DNA from: Caldithrix sp.
GTDB taxonomy: Bacteria; Zhuqueibacterota; Zhuqueibacteria; Thermofontimicrobiales; Sulfurfontimicrobiaceae
DNA: 59,981 nucleotides
Assembly: GCA_020722815.1 (NCBI GenBank)
Contig: DYKB01000041.1
Location: 1 to 59,981 of the forward strand
Direction: 5' to 3'
In this document: positions 8,013-16,811 of the stretch, in pieces
How the letters are laid out: every line of letters begins with the position of its first letter
How positions within the stretch are numbered: position 1 is the stretch's first letter
The notes under the pieces: generated by a model
Databases searched by the model: none
Told to the model about the DNA's origin: nothing
Seen by the model: only the letters and a program-made list of their open reading frames with translations
Made by a program: the position numbers and the translations under genes

Positions 8013-8375
8013 CTGTTTTGCTACCTTACACTTTTTAATAAGGCAAAACCTGGCTTCACTTTCCGTCACCACCAGGAGAAGTAAAATCTACGCCCTCCCC
8101 CGTTTGTCATAGGCAGGCTGAAATAGTTTTCGGATTTTTCTTTAGTCATCTAAATGCCCTCACTCCCTTGAAGAGAGGGCTCGGCTGCAGGCAAAGAGCG
8201 AAAACGACTTTGGCGCTCGTTTAATATAAATGTCAGGTACCTCAAAAAACTTATTTTAAGTTTTTTAACCTTAGTAGCCATCGATTTCCTCAATTCTTCA
8301 ACCTTATTACCACATTTTCATAAACAATAAAGTAATAAGATTGTGTTTTAGGGATTGCCGGGGCTACTAAGGTTA
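8013..8375. repeat. Remnants of palindromic elements between SOD and desulfoferrodoxin
   Basis: At 8013-8030 is TGCTACCTTACACTTTTT, one end of the TACACTTTTT element family. At 8155-8190 is a degenerate CCCTCACTCC...GAGAGGG hairpin. From about 8268 to 8374 an inverted repeat (AACCTTAGTAGCC/GGCTACTAAGGTT) encloses about 80 bp; the inner TTCAACCTTAT pairs with ATAAGGTTGAA at about 8647, beyond the inserted element at 8381-8630. No gene is seen in this stretch. Confidence 0.6.
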
Positions 8376-8380
8376 TCAAC

Positions 8381-8630
8381 CAATAGTGTTCGGCATACTT
8401 TTTGAATTGTACCTTAAAATTAATTAAATTAATAAATTAAGTGCGATATAACCTAAGCACCGATAACACTCATTCCCGCATCTTTACTCGATAAAAACAT
8501 TCGAGTACAAGTTTGGCGGGAATCCATCTTCTTGGAAATAATGGATGCCCGATAAAAACATTCGGGCATGACTCGTCGCTCTATTTTGTAGAAATAGAAA
8601 CTAATTTCATGAGCGTGCCGAACACTATTG
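8381..8630. mobile_element. 250-bp MITE-like element with 9-bp target duplication
   Basis: The terminal inverted repeats are CAATAGTGTTCGGCA at 8381-8395 and its exact complement TGCCGAACACTATTG at 8616-8630. Both sides are flanked by the identical nine bases GTTATCAAC (8372-8380 and 8631-8639), a perfect target-site duplication. The interior has no transposase and contains two hairpins with ATAAAAACAT loops plus a CATTCCCGC/GCGGGAATCC palindrome. It appears to have inserted into an older palindromic element. Confidence 0.85.
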
Positions 8631-8681
8631 GTTATCAACGCGAAAATAAGGTTGAAAAAACTAAACAATTTTTAAAAAGGA

Positions 8682-9056
8682 TTAAGCTTTCCAGAGGCCA
8701 TGCAAATTGCAATATTCACGGGCACTTACCTTATTCGCCGTAATTTCAAAAGTTGCAATTGGTTGTTCGCCTGGTTTCAGAAACTTGCGATAGATTTTGC
8801 CATCAGCCAGCAATTCAATAAATTGGATGAAATGTTTTTCTTCCATGGGATGAAGAACACCACCAACTTTCACCGTCACCTTTGAGCCAGATTTTTCAAT
8901 CACTGGCACATGTTTTTCTTTCGAAGCATCAACCGTATTTTCGGTTAAAAGCGTCATGTCTTTTCCACAGCAAACCAACGTTCCATGGCCAGCACCAACT
9001 ACTTCGACGATATTTCCGCAAACTTCGCATTTATAAATTTGCATTAATTGAACCAT
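8682..9056 (-). CDS. dfx: Desulfoferrodoxin (superoxide reductase)
   Basis: The 124-residue protein is a two-iron superoxide reductase. The N-terminal desulforedoxin site has Cys10, Cys13, Cys29 and Cys30 ([15 protein letters not shown]). The catalytic iron site has His49 within EKHVP, His69 and His75 (HPMEEKHF), and Cys116 and His119 (EYCNLHGLW); the Glu47-Lys48 pair needed for catalysis is present. It reduces superoxide to peroxide in the cytoplasm with electrons from rubredoxin, without making oxygen. AGGAGG precedes the start. DsrE lies upstream, and SOD and rubrerythrin downstream on the same strand. Confidence 0.96.
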   Translation of the reverse strand: MVQLMQIYKCEVCGNIVEVVGAGHGTLVCCGKDMTLLTENTVDASKEKHVPVIEKSGSKVTVKVGGVLHPMEEKHFIQFIELLADGKIYRKFLKPGEQPIATFEITANKVSAREYCNLHGLWKA

Positions 9057-9108
9057 TTTACACCTCCTGATATAAATGAATATTACGATGATGGGTTAAT
9101 TGTTTTAT

Positions 9109-9456
9109 TTAGAAGGAAATAATATCAAAACCTTTCTCAAGATATTGACGCATACCCGGATGACCCGACATGTCCTCTCCCAATACGAGGTTTTGCGCTA
9201 TTGCGGCTTGAAGCGAGCCCATTTTTGCCGCACACGCTTTACAGACACAATCAATTAATTTTTTTTCTTTAACTTGTTGATAGAGATTGGCAAACGGTTT
9301 GGTGGGATCAGCCAGTTCCTGAACTAATTTGGTCGCACTCCCTTCGATAATAACTTTCACTTCATGACCTTGGGCATTTAAATCCAATGCATTTAACAAG
9401 ACATGGACAAAACACATTGGATCCCCATTAAACGCAAACAGGGCAATTTTTTTCAT
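9109..9456 (-). CDS. DsrE-family sulfur-relay-like protein
   Basis: The 115-residue protein has the alpha/beta DsrE-like fold signature (KKIALFAFNGDPMCFVHVLLNALDL near the start, GHEVKVIIEG, then CVCKACAAKMG). The cysteines in CVCKAC are candidates for a persulfide-carrying site. The ATG at 9456 is chosen because GGAGTG precedes it. DsrE relatives accept sulfur from TusA-like proteins; a TusA and a second DsrE-type gene lie upstream on the same strand. Exact role unknown. Confidence 0.75.
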   Translation of the reverse strand: MKKIALFAFNGDPMCFVHVLLNALDLNAQGHEVKVIIEGSATKLVQELADPTKPFANLYQQVKEKKLIDCVCKACAAKMGSLQAAIAQNLVLGEDMSGHPGMRQYLEKGFDIISF

Positions 9457-9509
9457 ATTCACTCCAATTATTTTTATTCTTTATGAAAAAAAAGGCAGTT
9501 TTACGAAAA

Positions 9510-11540
9510 TCAATCTACCGCCGGATTTTCAATTATCAAAATTTTATCAGCCCCATCTGGAACAATTTCAAAAGGGATGACATAACGAACTGAGCGAATG
9601 TAACATAAACTTTGAGCAGCGTCTTCACAATAGTAATAAAGTAAATCAAGAGTAAATGCCCCATCGCCGGCATTGGATAACGTTTGAACCGGTAGCATGA
9701 ATTCAGTGGATGGTATCTCAATAACTTGAATCTGTTCCTGGAACTCGTAGCTTAGCAATGGGACTTCGATAGTGATAAGATATTTCAAAGGTGAACCCGG
9801 ATTAAATTTTTGTCCGGATTTAAGTTCAATTTTCACCATCAGTTGAATTGTTTGATCCGGCTTTAATTTTTGAACAGGTAGCTCAATTGTTGGCGCATCT
9901 GCCAGAAGAAGCCATTCATCAGTATCAGATTCTACTTTAGCAACAGATTCAACTTTTTCCAGGCCATGAATACCAAGTGTTTCAACTTTTCCTGTTTTTA
10001 AATCCAGAATTCGGATGAGATGATTATTCGTATCGGCGATATACAATTTTCCATTCAGAACAGCCAGCCCGGAAGGTTCATAAAATTGCGGTTTCTGACC
10101 ATCCAGATAGCCCCGACCGTTTCCGGCAAAAGTTTTGGTGATTTGGATTTTTGGATCAATGATCTTGATTTTATGATTATAAGTATCAGCCAGGTAAAGC
10201 AATTTATCATAAAAAAGGATTCCCAATGGATGTTGCAATCTCACAGCATTCCCCTGGCCATCTTTATCGCCGAACTCGAATAAATCTCCACCGGCAAGGG
10301 TTGAAACCTGTCCCGTTTTAAGATTAATTTGCCGAACAGAACTGATTTCACTATCAGCGATATACAGATTTTCACCATCACCCGTAATTCCACTGGGTTG
10401 GGCAAAAGCAGCCGTCGATCGGTCGCCATCGATCCGCGCTTCCTGCCCGGTTCCGGCAAATGGCGCAACCCAATTGGATTTTAAATCCAAAGTCCAGATT
10501 TGATGCGGCCCGGCCATGGCAATATAACAGGTATTATCCTGAATAAAAAGGTCCCAGGGAGAATTCAATGCAGTCGATTTTCCTGGTCCCGCATGATTAA
10601 AATGACTTGCCTGCATACCAATACCTGCCACTGTTTCCACCGTCCGGGCTTTTAAATTAATTTTCCGAATTGCGTGATTTTCGGTATCGGCGACATAGAG
10701 CGTATCCTGATGAAACGCCATTCCCTGAGGTCGAAAAAAAGTGGCGTCTTCAAAACTGCCGTCATCAAAACCAGGCGTTCCATTACCAATCACATCGAGG
10801 ATTTTACCAGTCGCATTCACCACGAGAAATCGATGATTATTTGAATCGGAGATAATGAGCTTTTCAGAATCTGGCAGAGCAACTATTTTACCGGGATAAT
10901 TTAACGAACGTGGTGCTATGAAATTTCTTTCTAAATCTATTTGAAGTGGCGAATTATTCAGCTTGCCTGCCAGACGATAATATTCGAGACTCGTACCAAT
11001 CGCCCAATCCAGTGCATCCCGATTGCCTTCACCTGGAAACATGCCTATCAAATATCCGTCCGGATCAATCAATACCAGCGTCGGCCAGGCGCGAACACGA
11101 TATGCACTCCAAATTTGATGATTATCATCGAGAATGACGGGATGTTCAATCTCATACCGCAAAATGGCATTTCGGACATTTTCAATTTCGGTTTCATTAT
11201 CAAATTTGGCAGAATGCACGCCAATGACCATCAAAGGCTGATCGGCATATTTCTGCTCCAGATATTTCAGATCAGGCAACACATGCATGCAATTAATACA
11301 GCAGTAAGTCCAGAAATCCAGCAAAATCATTTTCCCTTTCAGCGACTGTATGGAAAGGGGTTTGCTGGTATTCAACCATTGAAAATTCGCCGGAAACTCG
11401 GGGGCATGTACTGCCTGATCCCGAATCTCCCGCATTCTTTTTTCAATCTGATTTTTATATTCTTTTTCCTGATCTTTCATAGCCGGTTGAGCACAAGCAA
11501 TTAATGCTAAAAGTATTAATATGATGGTTAAATTTCGCAT
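9510..11540 (-). CDS. Lipoprotein with thioredoxin-like domain and NHL beta-propeller
   Basis: The 676-residue protein begins with a lipoprotein signal (LALIAC, Cys16). A thioredoxin-like domain follows at about 60-190, with FWTYCCINCMH (redox pair Cys81/Cys84). NHL beta-propeller repeats at about 210-530 each carry motifs of the type LYIADTNNHLIR and GLAV. A C-terminal beta-rich domain covers about 560-676. This architecture is that of NHLRC2-like proteins. It should sit on the periplasmic side of a membrane and perform thiol-disulfide chemistry on an unknown partner. It lies 18 bases downstream of tusA, which links it to the sulfur genes by position only. Confidence 0.85.
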   Translation of the reverse strand: MRNLTIILILLALIACAQPAMKDQEKEYKNQIEKRMREIRDQAVHAPEFPANFQWLNTSKPLSIQSLKGKMILLDFWTYCCINCMHVLPDLKYLEQKYADQPLMVIGVHSAKFDNETEIENVRNAILRYEIEHPVILDDNHQIWSAYRVRAWPTLVLIDPDGYLIGMFPGEGNRDALDWAIGTSLEYYRLAGKLNNSPLQIDLERNFIAPRSLNYPGKIVALPDSEKLIISDSNNHRFLVVNATGKILDVIGNGTPGFDDGSFEDATFFRPQGMAFHQDTLYVADTENHAIRKINLKARTVETVAGIGMQASHFNHAGPGKSTALNSPWDLFIQDNTCYIAMAGPHQIWTLDLKSNWVAPFAGTGQEARIDGDRSTAAFAQPSGITGDGENLYIADSEISSVRQINLKTGQVSTLAGGDLFEFGDKDGQGNAVRLQHPLGILFYDKLLYLADTYNHKIKIIDPKIQITKTFAGNGRGYLDGQKPQFYEPSGLAVLNGKLYIADTNNHLIRILDLKTGKVETLGIHGLEKVESVAKVESDTDEWLLLADAPTIELPVQKLKPDQTIQLMVKIELKSGQKFNPGSPLKYLITIEVPLLSYEFQEQIQVIEIPSTEFMLPVQTLSNAGDGAFTLDLLYYYCEDAAQSLCYIRSVRYVIPFEIVPDGADKILIIENPAVD

Positions 11541-11557
11541 TTATTTAAAAAATCAAC

Positions 11558-11791
11558 CTATTTTACAATTTTTTTAACAAAAGTGTGATATTCCATATCA
11601 GCCTTCTCTATCCCTAAAAATTCATGACCCGTCATCTGACACCAGTTCGGCATATCAGACGTAATCCCTTCGTCATCGGCGATTACCTCCAGAATCTGGC
11701 CATTGGCCATTTTTTGAACCTGCTCCGCCGTTTTGATGATCGGCACGGGGCAATAAAGTCCCACACAATCAATCGTTATATCCGCTTTCAT
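11558..11791 (-). CDS. TusA-family sulfur carrier
   Basis: The 77-residue protein has the TusA/SirA signature CVGLYCPVPIIKT near the N-terminus, where the CPxP cysteine (Cys14) carries a persulfide. TusA proteins receive sulfur from a cysteine desulfurase and pass it to DsrE-type proteins or to biosynthetic enzymes. It lies 8 bases downstream of DsrE2 and 18 bases upstream of the thioredoxin-NHL lipoprotein, consistent with one transcription unit. AGGT lies upstream of the start. Confidence 0.9.
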   Translation of the reverse strand: MKADITIDCVGLYCPVPIIKTAEQVQKMANGQILEVIADDEGITSDMPNWCQMTGHEFLGIEKADMEYHTFVKKIVK

Positions 11792-11799
11792 TCAATTAC

Positions 11800-12282
11800 C
11801 TATATAAACAGTGTAAAATTGCTCTGTTTTGCATCAGCCAAAAAAGAAGTGACACCGGCAATTCGATCAACTTCCGGAATCAGCGTCTCTCTGGTAATGC
11901 CCATTATTTCCATACTCGTGGTACAGGCCGTAAATTCAACTCCCAGCGTTCTGGCGGAAATCATCAATTCCCGCAATGAAGGGACTTTCGATCTTTTCAT
12001 TAATTTTTTCAACATGACCGGGCCAAGTCCCAAAAAATTCATTTGCGATAGCGTGCGTTTATCTGGTCCCGGCCGCAGCATCCATCCAAACAGTCGTTTC
12101 ATCCAGTACATTTTGCTGGATTTTGCGCCTTCCTTCTGGATTAATTTCAATCCCCAGAAGGTAAAAAACATACTGACTTTCATTCCTGAAGCGGCGGCAC
12201 CGGTGGCAATGATAAAACTGGCCAGTAATTTATCCAAATCGCCGCTAAAAATCACGAGTGATACTTTATTTTTATCGGCCAT
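11800..12282 (-). CDS. DsrE2-type (DsrE/DsrF-like) protein
   Basis: This 160-residue protein matches the DsrE2 group: an N-terminal KVSLVIFSGDLDKLLASFIIATGAA strand-helix unit, a mid-region MFFTFWGLKLI hydrophobic segment, MNFLGLGPVMLKKLMKR, and a conserved cysteine in EFTACTTSMEIMG. DsrE2 proteins are sulfur-relay partners of TusA, often membrane-associated. The start codon lies two bases after the nifU-like stop, and tusA follows 8 bases downstream, so all three are probably cotranscribed. Confidence 0.85.
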   Translation of the reverse strand: MADKNKVSLVIFSGDLDKLLASFIIATGAAASGMKVSMFFTFWGLKLIQKEGAKSSKMYWMKRLFGWMLRPGPDKRTLSQMNFLGLGPVMLKKLMKRSKVPSLRELMISARTLGVEFTACTTSMEIMGITRETLIPEVDRIAGVTSFLADAKQSNFTLFI

Positions 12283-12284
12283 GG

Positions 12285-12716
12285 TTATTCATGATCTTCT
12301 TCTAATTCATCATCCGTTTTCAGTTCTGTCGGAAAAGGGAGCCCTTTAGTTTGATAATAATTCGCCAGCGCACGACGAAGTGCCTGTTCCGCCAAAACTG
12401 AACAATGCCGCTTGACCTTAGGTAATCCCCCCAACGCTTTAGTTACCGCCTCGTTGGTGAATTTTAACGCCTCATGAATCGATTTACCCTTAATCAATTC
12501 CGTTGCCATGCTGCTGGATGCAATCGCAGCACCACAGCCAAAGGTTTTAAATTTTGCTTCGACAATAATTTCATTCTCTATCTTAATGAACATTTGCATG
12601 ATATCGCCACAGGCGGGATTGCCGACGGTTCCAATTCCGTCGGCATTTTCAATTTCGCCAACATTCCGGGGATTCATAAAATGATCCATAACAGTATCTG
12701 AATAGGGTGTTTCCAT
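12285..12716 (-). CDS. NifU/IscU-type Fe-S scaffold
   Basis: The 143-residue protein is an IscU-like scaffold on which Fe-S clusters are assembled. It shows the three cluster-binding cysteines Cys36 (NPACGD, with Asp38), Cys61 (FGCGAAIASSS) and Cys105 (RHCSVLAEQAL). The C-terminus is an acidic tail (DDELEEDHE). The scaffold normally takes sulfur from a cysteine desulfurase, and the desulfurase-like gene lies 45 bp upstream. That protein lacks the PLP lysine, so the sulfur source here is open. No HscA/HscB or ferredoxin genes are adjacent. Confidence 0.93.
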   Translation of the reverse strand: METPYSDTVMDHFMNPRNVGEIENADGIGTVGNPACGDIMQMFIKIENEIIVEAKFKTFGCGAAIASSSMATELIKGKSIHEALKFTNEAVTKALGGLPKVKRHCSVLAEQALRRALANYYQTKGLPFPTELKTDDELEEDHE

Positions 12717-12761
12717 AAAATAATCCTTTTTATCACATCAATTTGTAAAAATTCAAATTTT

Positions 12762-13925
12762 TTATTTCTTATATAAGGGAGACATGGCCCGAAGTCGTTC
12801 AATAATGGGCGGTAACTTCTCTATTAACAGGTCAATATCAGCTTCGGTATTATCAATTCCCAATGAAAATAAAATCGTTCCATTCGCAATAGCATGCGAA
12901 ATTCCGATCGCGGTAAGGACATGCGATGCTTTGAGCGCTTTCGAAGTACAGGCTGAACCACTGGAAGCAATAATATTACTCATCCCCAGAAATAGCAGAA
13001 TGGATTCACCTTCAATAAATTCGAACCCGTAACTGACGTTATTCGGCAATCGCCGTTCAGGATGACCATGTAAATAGACATGCGAAATTTTGGCTGGAAT
13101 CGCGTTGATGAGTTTATCCCGAAGTGCCAATAATTTATTAAATCGTGATTCCATTTCATTTTGTGCTAATGTCGCGGCTGTTCCCATCCCCACGATGGCA
13201 GCCACATTTTCGGTGCCAGCGCGACGGCCACCTTCCTGAATTCCCCCATCAATGAGGGGCATAATTCGGCGACCTTTTTTAACATAGAGTGCCGCTGCAC
13301 CCTGTGGGCCATAAAATGTCTGCGCTGAAAGACTGAGAAAATCGACATCGAATTTTTTAACATCCACGGGCAAAACACCCACTGTTTGAATCGCATCGGT
13401 ATGAAATAAAACGCCTTTTTCATGAGCAATCGCCGCAATTTTTTCGATTGGCTCAATAGTCCCCACTTCATTATTGGCATGTTGTATTGATATCAAAATG
13501 GTTTGATGGGTGATCGCGGCTTTTATCGCTTCCGAATCGACCAGACCATATTTATCGACCGGAATTAAAGTTACCTGAAAACCCATTTTTTCCAGTGATC
13601 GTGCGGCGTGTAAAACTGAAAAATGTTCAATTGCCGATAAAATCAGGTGCTTGCCTTTTTGCTGATTGGCGAAAGCGACACCTTTAATTGCAAAATTATT
13701 TGCCTCACTTCCTGATGCTGTAAAAACAATTTCTTCTGGCGATGCCTTAATCAGGGTGGCGACCTTTTCACGGGCTTCTTCAACCGCTTTTTTGACTTTT
13801 TGTCCAACCCCATGAACACTGGAAGGATTTCCAATTATTTCCTGATAGAAAGGTTCCATGCTGGCAATGACTTCAGGCAATAACGGCGTCGCTGCCGCAT
13901 GATCAAAATTTATAATTCTCGACAT
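12762..13925 (-). CDS. Cysteine desulfurase-like protein lacking the PLP lysine
   Basis: The 387-residue protein has the NifS/IscS fold throughout: NFDHAAATP at the N-terminus, TASGSEANN at 69-77, EHFSVL (His101), FHTDAIQTVG (Asp177, Gln180), GGIQEGGRRAGTEN and the active-site loop SSGSACTS with Cys326. The segment that normally reads SAHKxYGPKG, whose lysine forms the Schiff base with pyridoxal phosphate, reads SAQTFYGPQG here (Gln202, Thr203). The codons are unambiguous, so a normal desulfurase reaction is doubtful unless another residue substitutes. It lies 7 bases downstream of sdhB and upstream of the scaffold gene. Confidence 0.88.
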   Translation of the reverse strand: MSRIINFDHAAATPLLPEVIASMEPFYQEIIGNPSSVHGVGQKVKKAVEEAREKVATLIKASPEEIVFTASGSEANNFAIKGVAFANQQKGKHLILSAIEHFSVLHAARSLEKMGFQVTLIPVDKYGLVDSEAIKAAITHQTILISIQHANNEVGTIEPIEKIAAIAHEKGVLFHTDAIQTVGVLPVDVKKFDVDFLSLSAQTFYGPQGAAALYVKKGRRIMPLIDGGIQEGGRRAGTENVAAIVGMGTAATLAQNEMESRFNKLLALRDKLINAIPAKISHVYLHGHPERRLPNNVSYGFEFIEGESILLFLGMSNIIASSGSACTSKALKASHVLTAIGISHAIANGTILFSLGIDNTEADIDLLIEKLPPIIERLRAMSPLYKK

Positions 13926-13932
13926 AAAAAAC

Positions 13933-14643
13933 TCACTTATTTGCTCTATTTTGTATAAAAGTAATCGCGCGAAGCGGTCGACAATCTTTCGGGCAGACCT
14001 TCACGCAAACGGCATGTTTATCACATGCAAAAACCCCTTTTTCACTGGTGCTATAGGCCAGGCGTTTTTCGGTATTTTCGTCACGCGGGTCAAATAATTG
14101 ACGATAAATCTGGATCGAAATCGCCGGCCCGATAAATTCAGGTTCTTCATCAATTTTGGGGCAACCCGCAAAACACACAGCACATTTAATACAATCTGCC
14201 GAACGATTTAACTGATCAAGCTGCATTTTATTAAGTGTTTCAGCATAATTCAGTCGTTCATCTGGTAACTCCTTTTCACGAACCAGCCAGGGCATGGTTT
14301 TTTCAATGGCCTGCCAGAAGGGACGCTTATCCACCACCAGATCTTTAATAACCCCAAAATGCGTCAAAGGTTCGATGTAAATCGCTTCCCGTTCCTGCAA
14401 AATATCAGTGACCTGTGTTTTGCAAGCCAGTCGCGGAATCCCATTGACGGTAACGGCACAGGTTCCACAAATTGCCCCGCGGCAGGAGAAACGATAGGCC
14501 AAAGTTGCATCTTGTTCATCATGTATCTGATGGAGAACGGCCAGAATTGACATCCCCGTTTCCAGTTGAACCGAATAATCCACCAGATGACCGGATTTAT
14601 CCTTTTCTGGATTATAACGAAAAATCTTGACTGGTATATTCAT
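13933..14643 (-). CDS. sdhB: Succinate dehydrogenase/fumarate reductase iron-sulfur subunit
   Basis: The 236-residue subunit carries a [2Fe-2S] site (Cys54, 59, 62, 74 in FSCRGAICGTC...LAC). A [4Fe-4S] motif follows (Cys151, 154, 157, 161), then a third cluster motif (Cys207, 213, 217, with Cys221 after it). It passes electrons between the flavoprotein and the quinone-reactive membrane part. The ATG at 14643 follows GAGGGAG. The flavoprotein gene lies upstream on the same strand, across a mobile element. No membrane anchor gene is nearby. Confidence 0.92.
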   Translation of the reverse strand: MNIPVKIFRYNPEKDKSGHLVDYSVQLETGMSILAVLHQIHDEQDATLAYRFSCRGAICGTCAVTVNGIPRLACKTQVTDILQEREAIYIEPLTHFGVIKDLVVDKRPFWQAIEKTMPWLVREKELPDERLNYAETLNKMQLDQLNRSADCIKCAVCFAGCPKIDEEPEFIGPAISIQIYRQLFDPRDENTEKRLAYSTSEKGVFACDKHAVCVKVCPKDCRPLRAITFIQNRANK

Positions 14644-14718
14644 CGGCACCGACTCCCTCGTGAGTACTTTATATGCTTACATTTTTGGAGTTATTTTAAA
14701 AAAATAAAGTCACTATTT

Positions 14719-14875
14719 AGTGTTTGTCCGCAAACGCATCCGGTACTGTCATTGCGAGGAGCGTTTTGTGCGACGAAGCAATCTCCGCTGTTTAACGATG
14801 GGATTGCGAGCCTAAAAAACAGGCTGCGGCAAAAAACGCCTCGCCATGACAGTGCTTTGGATTTTCGGACAGACT
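14719..14875. mobile_element. MITE-like element, family A, copy 1
   Basis: Ends AGTGTTTGTCCGCAAA and TTTTCGGACAGACT form an imperfect terminal inverted repeat. The interior contains TCATTGCGAGGAGCG, GACGAAGCAATCTCCGCTG and CGCCTCGCCATGACA, itself partly palindromic. Other copies are at 37839, 38789 and 56387. It lies between sdhA and sdhB and accounts for most of the 349-bp gap between them. Confidence 0.8.
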
Positions 14876-14992
14876 TTATTTAAAGGACATTAAAATATCA
14901 ATTTTCACGCATTCCGCATCACGTTTCACGCATCACAAAATCAAACAGTCGCTGATTACCTTTGCTCAAACAACATCGAATCAAATTTTCCA

Positions 14993-16690
14993 TTAATATT
15001 TAATTTCTTCCAATGGCTGAATATCCTCAATCGTTACCGGTCGATAGCTCAACTGTGGATTTCCCTGTGTATCCCGAACCATAATTGTATGTTTCAGAAA
15101 ATTTGGATTATCCATTTTGGGAAAATCTTCCCGGAAATGGGCACCACGACTTTCTTTACGAGCCAGCGCGCCGACAGCAATTACATGCGCCAGGTCCAGC
15201 ATATTCTCCAATTCCAGCGCCCGGAAGAGATTTAAATTATAAACTTTTCCTTTATCTTCAATAATTACAGTTTGATAGCGTTCTTTAAGTTCAACCAGTT
15301 GCTGCAATCCCTGCTGCATCAAATCTTCTTTACGGAAAATGCCAAAACTGTTGATCATCGTCGCTTCCATTCCCTTTCGAATGGAAGCCACCGATTCCCC
15401 TTTTTCCCGACTCAGGAGGCGATCCAATTTATCGACTTCACGCTTTACGGCTGCCTCAGAATAAGGTAGAAGTGGATGATTTTGGCTAAATTTAAGCAGT
15501 TCAATGCCAGAACGAACGCCAAAAACCACCGTTTCCAGAAGCGAATTGCCACCGAGTCGATTGGCCCCATGAACCGAGACGCAACTGGCTTCACCGGCAG
15601 CAAAAATGCCTGGAATCGCGGTTTCAGTCTGAATATTCACATCGATGCCGCCCATGGTATAATGCACGGTTGGTCGAATAGGAATCGGTTCCTTCACCGG
15701 ATCCACACCGGCAAAATGCATGGCAATTTCCCGAATCTGCGGCAAGCGGGTGTTTAATTTCTCTTCACCCAGATGCCTTAAATCCAGCAAGACGTACTCA
15801 TTATTGACACCGCGGCCGGCTTTGATTTCCAGATGGATTGATCGCGCCACAAAATCACGTGGTGCCAGTTCCATAAACTTCGGGGCGTAGCGCTGCATAA
15901 ATCGCTCCCCCTGATTATTCAACAAATAGCCACCTTCTCCGCGCGCCCCTTCGGTGATGAGAATTCCATTTAACAAGCCAGTCGGGTGAATCTGGAAAAA
16001 TTCCATATCTTTAAGTGGTAAACCGGCACGATAAGCCAAACCAGGTCCATCACCGGTATTGATAAGCGCATTACTGCTTTGCCCAAAAATTCGGCCCGCG
16101 CCGCCGGTCGCAATCACAACGGCTTTGCCCCGAATAAAATACAGATTACCCGAAAGCATATCCAGGGCTAAAACGCCTTTAAACTGCCCATCCTCGATGA
16201 TCAGAGAAGTTACAAACCATTCCCAATACATTTTAATCTGCTGCTTAACGGCTTGTTCATACAACGTATGCAATAAATTGTGCCCGGTTTTATCGGCCAC
16301 AAAACAGGTCCGCTTGCGACTCTGTCCACCGAACGCACGTTGGGCAATCGTTCCATCTTCATTCCGATTAAACAGCGCACCGTACCGATCCAGGCGCGAA
16401 ATCGCCTCTTTCGCCTCGCTGCAGAGAACGCGGACGGCATCCTGATCCGCTAAAAACCAGGAGCCCTTCACCGTATCATACACATGCCCGTGCCAGCTAT
16501 CATCAAAGCGCAAAACAGCATTGATTCCGCCCTGCGCGGCCCCCGAATGAGACCGAACCGGGTGGACTTTGGAAATAATCGCAATATCGGCGTGTGGATC
16601 ACGTTCACGGGCTTCAAGGGCTGCACTGAGACCTGTTAGGCCGGCGCCAAAAATGAGAATATCATGATGGAGGATTTCGGCAATCTGCAT
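14993..16690 (-). CDS. sdhA: Succinate dehydrogenase/fumarate reductase flavoprotein
   Basis: The 565-residue subunit binds FAD through [13 protein letters not shown] near the N-terminus. [15 protein letters not shown] carries the histidine that attaches FAD covalently. Active-site segments [28 protein letters not shown] and [11 protein letters not shown] are all present. It interconverts succinate and fumarate on the cytoplasmic face of the inner membrane. The ATG at 16690 has GGGAG upstream. The short [10 protein letters not shown] form is nearer to the Bacillus/epsilonproteobacterial type than to the E. coli type. Direction of reaction is undecided. Confidence 0.93.
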   Translation of the reverse strand: MQIAEILHHDILIFGAGLTGLSAALEARERDPHADIAIISKVHPVRSHSGAAQGGINAVLRFDDSWHGHVYDTVKGSWFLADQDAVRVLCSEAKEAISRLDRYGALFNRNEDGTIAQRAFGGQSRKRTCFVADKTGHNLLHTLYEQAVKQQIKMYWEWFVTSLIIEDGQFKGVLALDMLSGNLYFIRGKAVVIATGGAGRIFGQSSNALINTGDGPGLAYRAGLPLKDMEFFQIHPTGLLNGILITEGARGEGGYLLNNQGERFMQRYAPKFMELAPRDFVARSIHLEIKAGRGVNNEYVLLDLRHLGEEKLNTRLPQIREIAMHFAGVDPVKEPIPIRPTVHYTMGGIDVNIQTETAIPGIFAAGEASCVSVHGANRLGGNSLLETVVFGVRSGIELLKFSQNHPLLPYSEAAVKREVDKLDRLLSREKGESVASIRKGMEATMINSFGIFRKEDLMQQGLQQLVELKERYQTVIIEDKGKVYNLNLFRALELENMLDLAHVIAVGALARKESRGAHFREDFPKMDNPNFLKHTIMVRDTQGNPQLSYRPVTIEDIQPLEEIKY

Positions 16691-16811
16691 AATTTCTCCC
16701 AATCCTGTCTAGTTTGAGTTACTTATCAGCTAAATTGATTTTTATCCCATCAGTAAATCAAAAAATGCCCGAATGGAAAGCATTTTATTTCAATTTTTAA
16801 CTATAAACAAA

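Noticed and set aside
10941..11504. Plus-strand frame of 187 codons
   Set aside because: Antisense to the thioredoxin-NHL lipoprotein; composition is not protein-like.
11624..12349. Long plus-strand frame of 241 codons
   Set aside because: It is the reverse of DsrE2, TusA and part of the scaffold gene, which have clear family signatures and good starts; antisense frame only.
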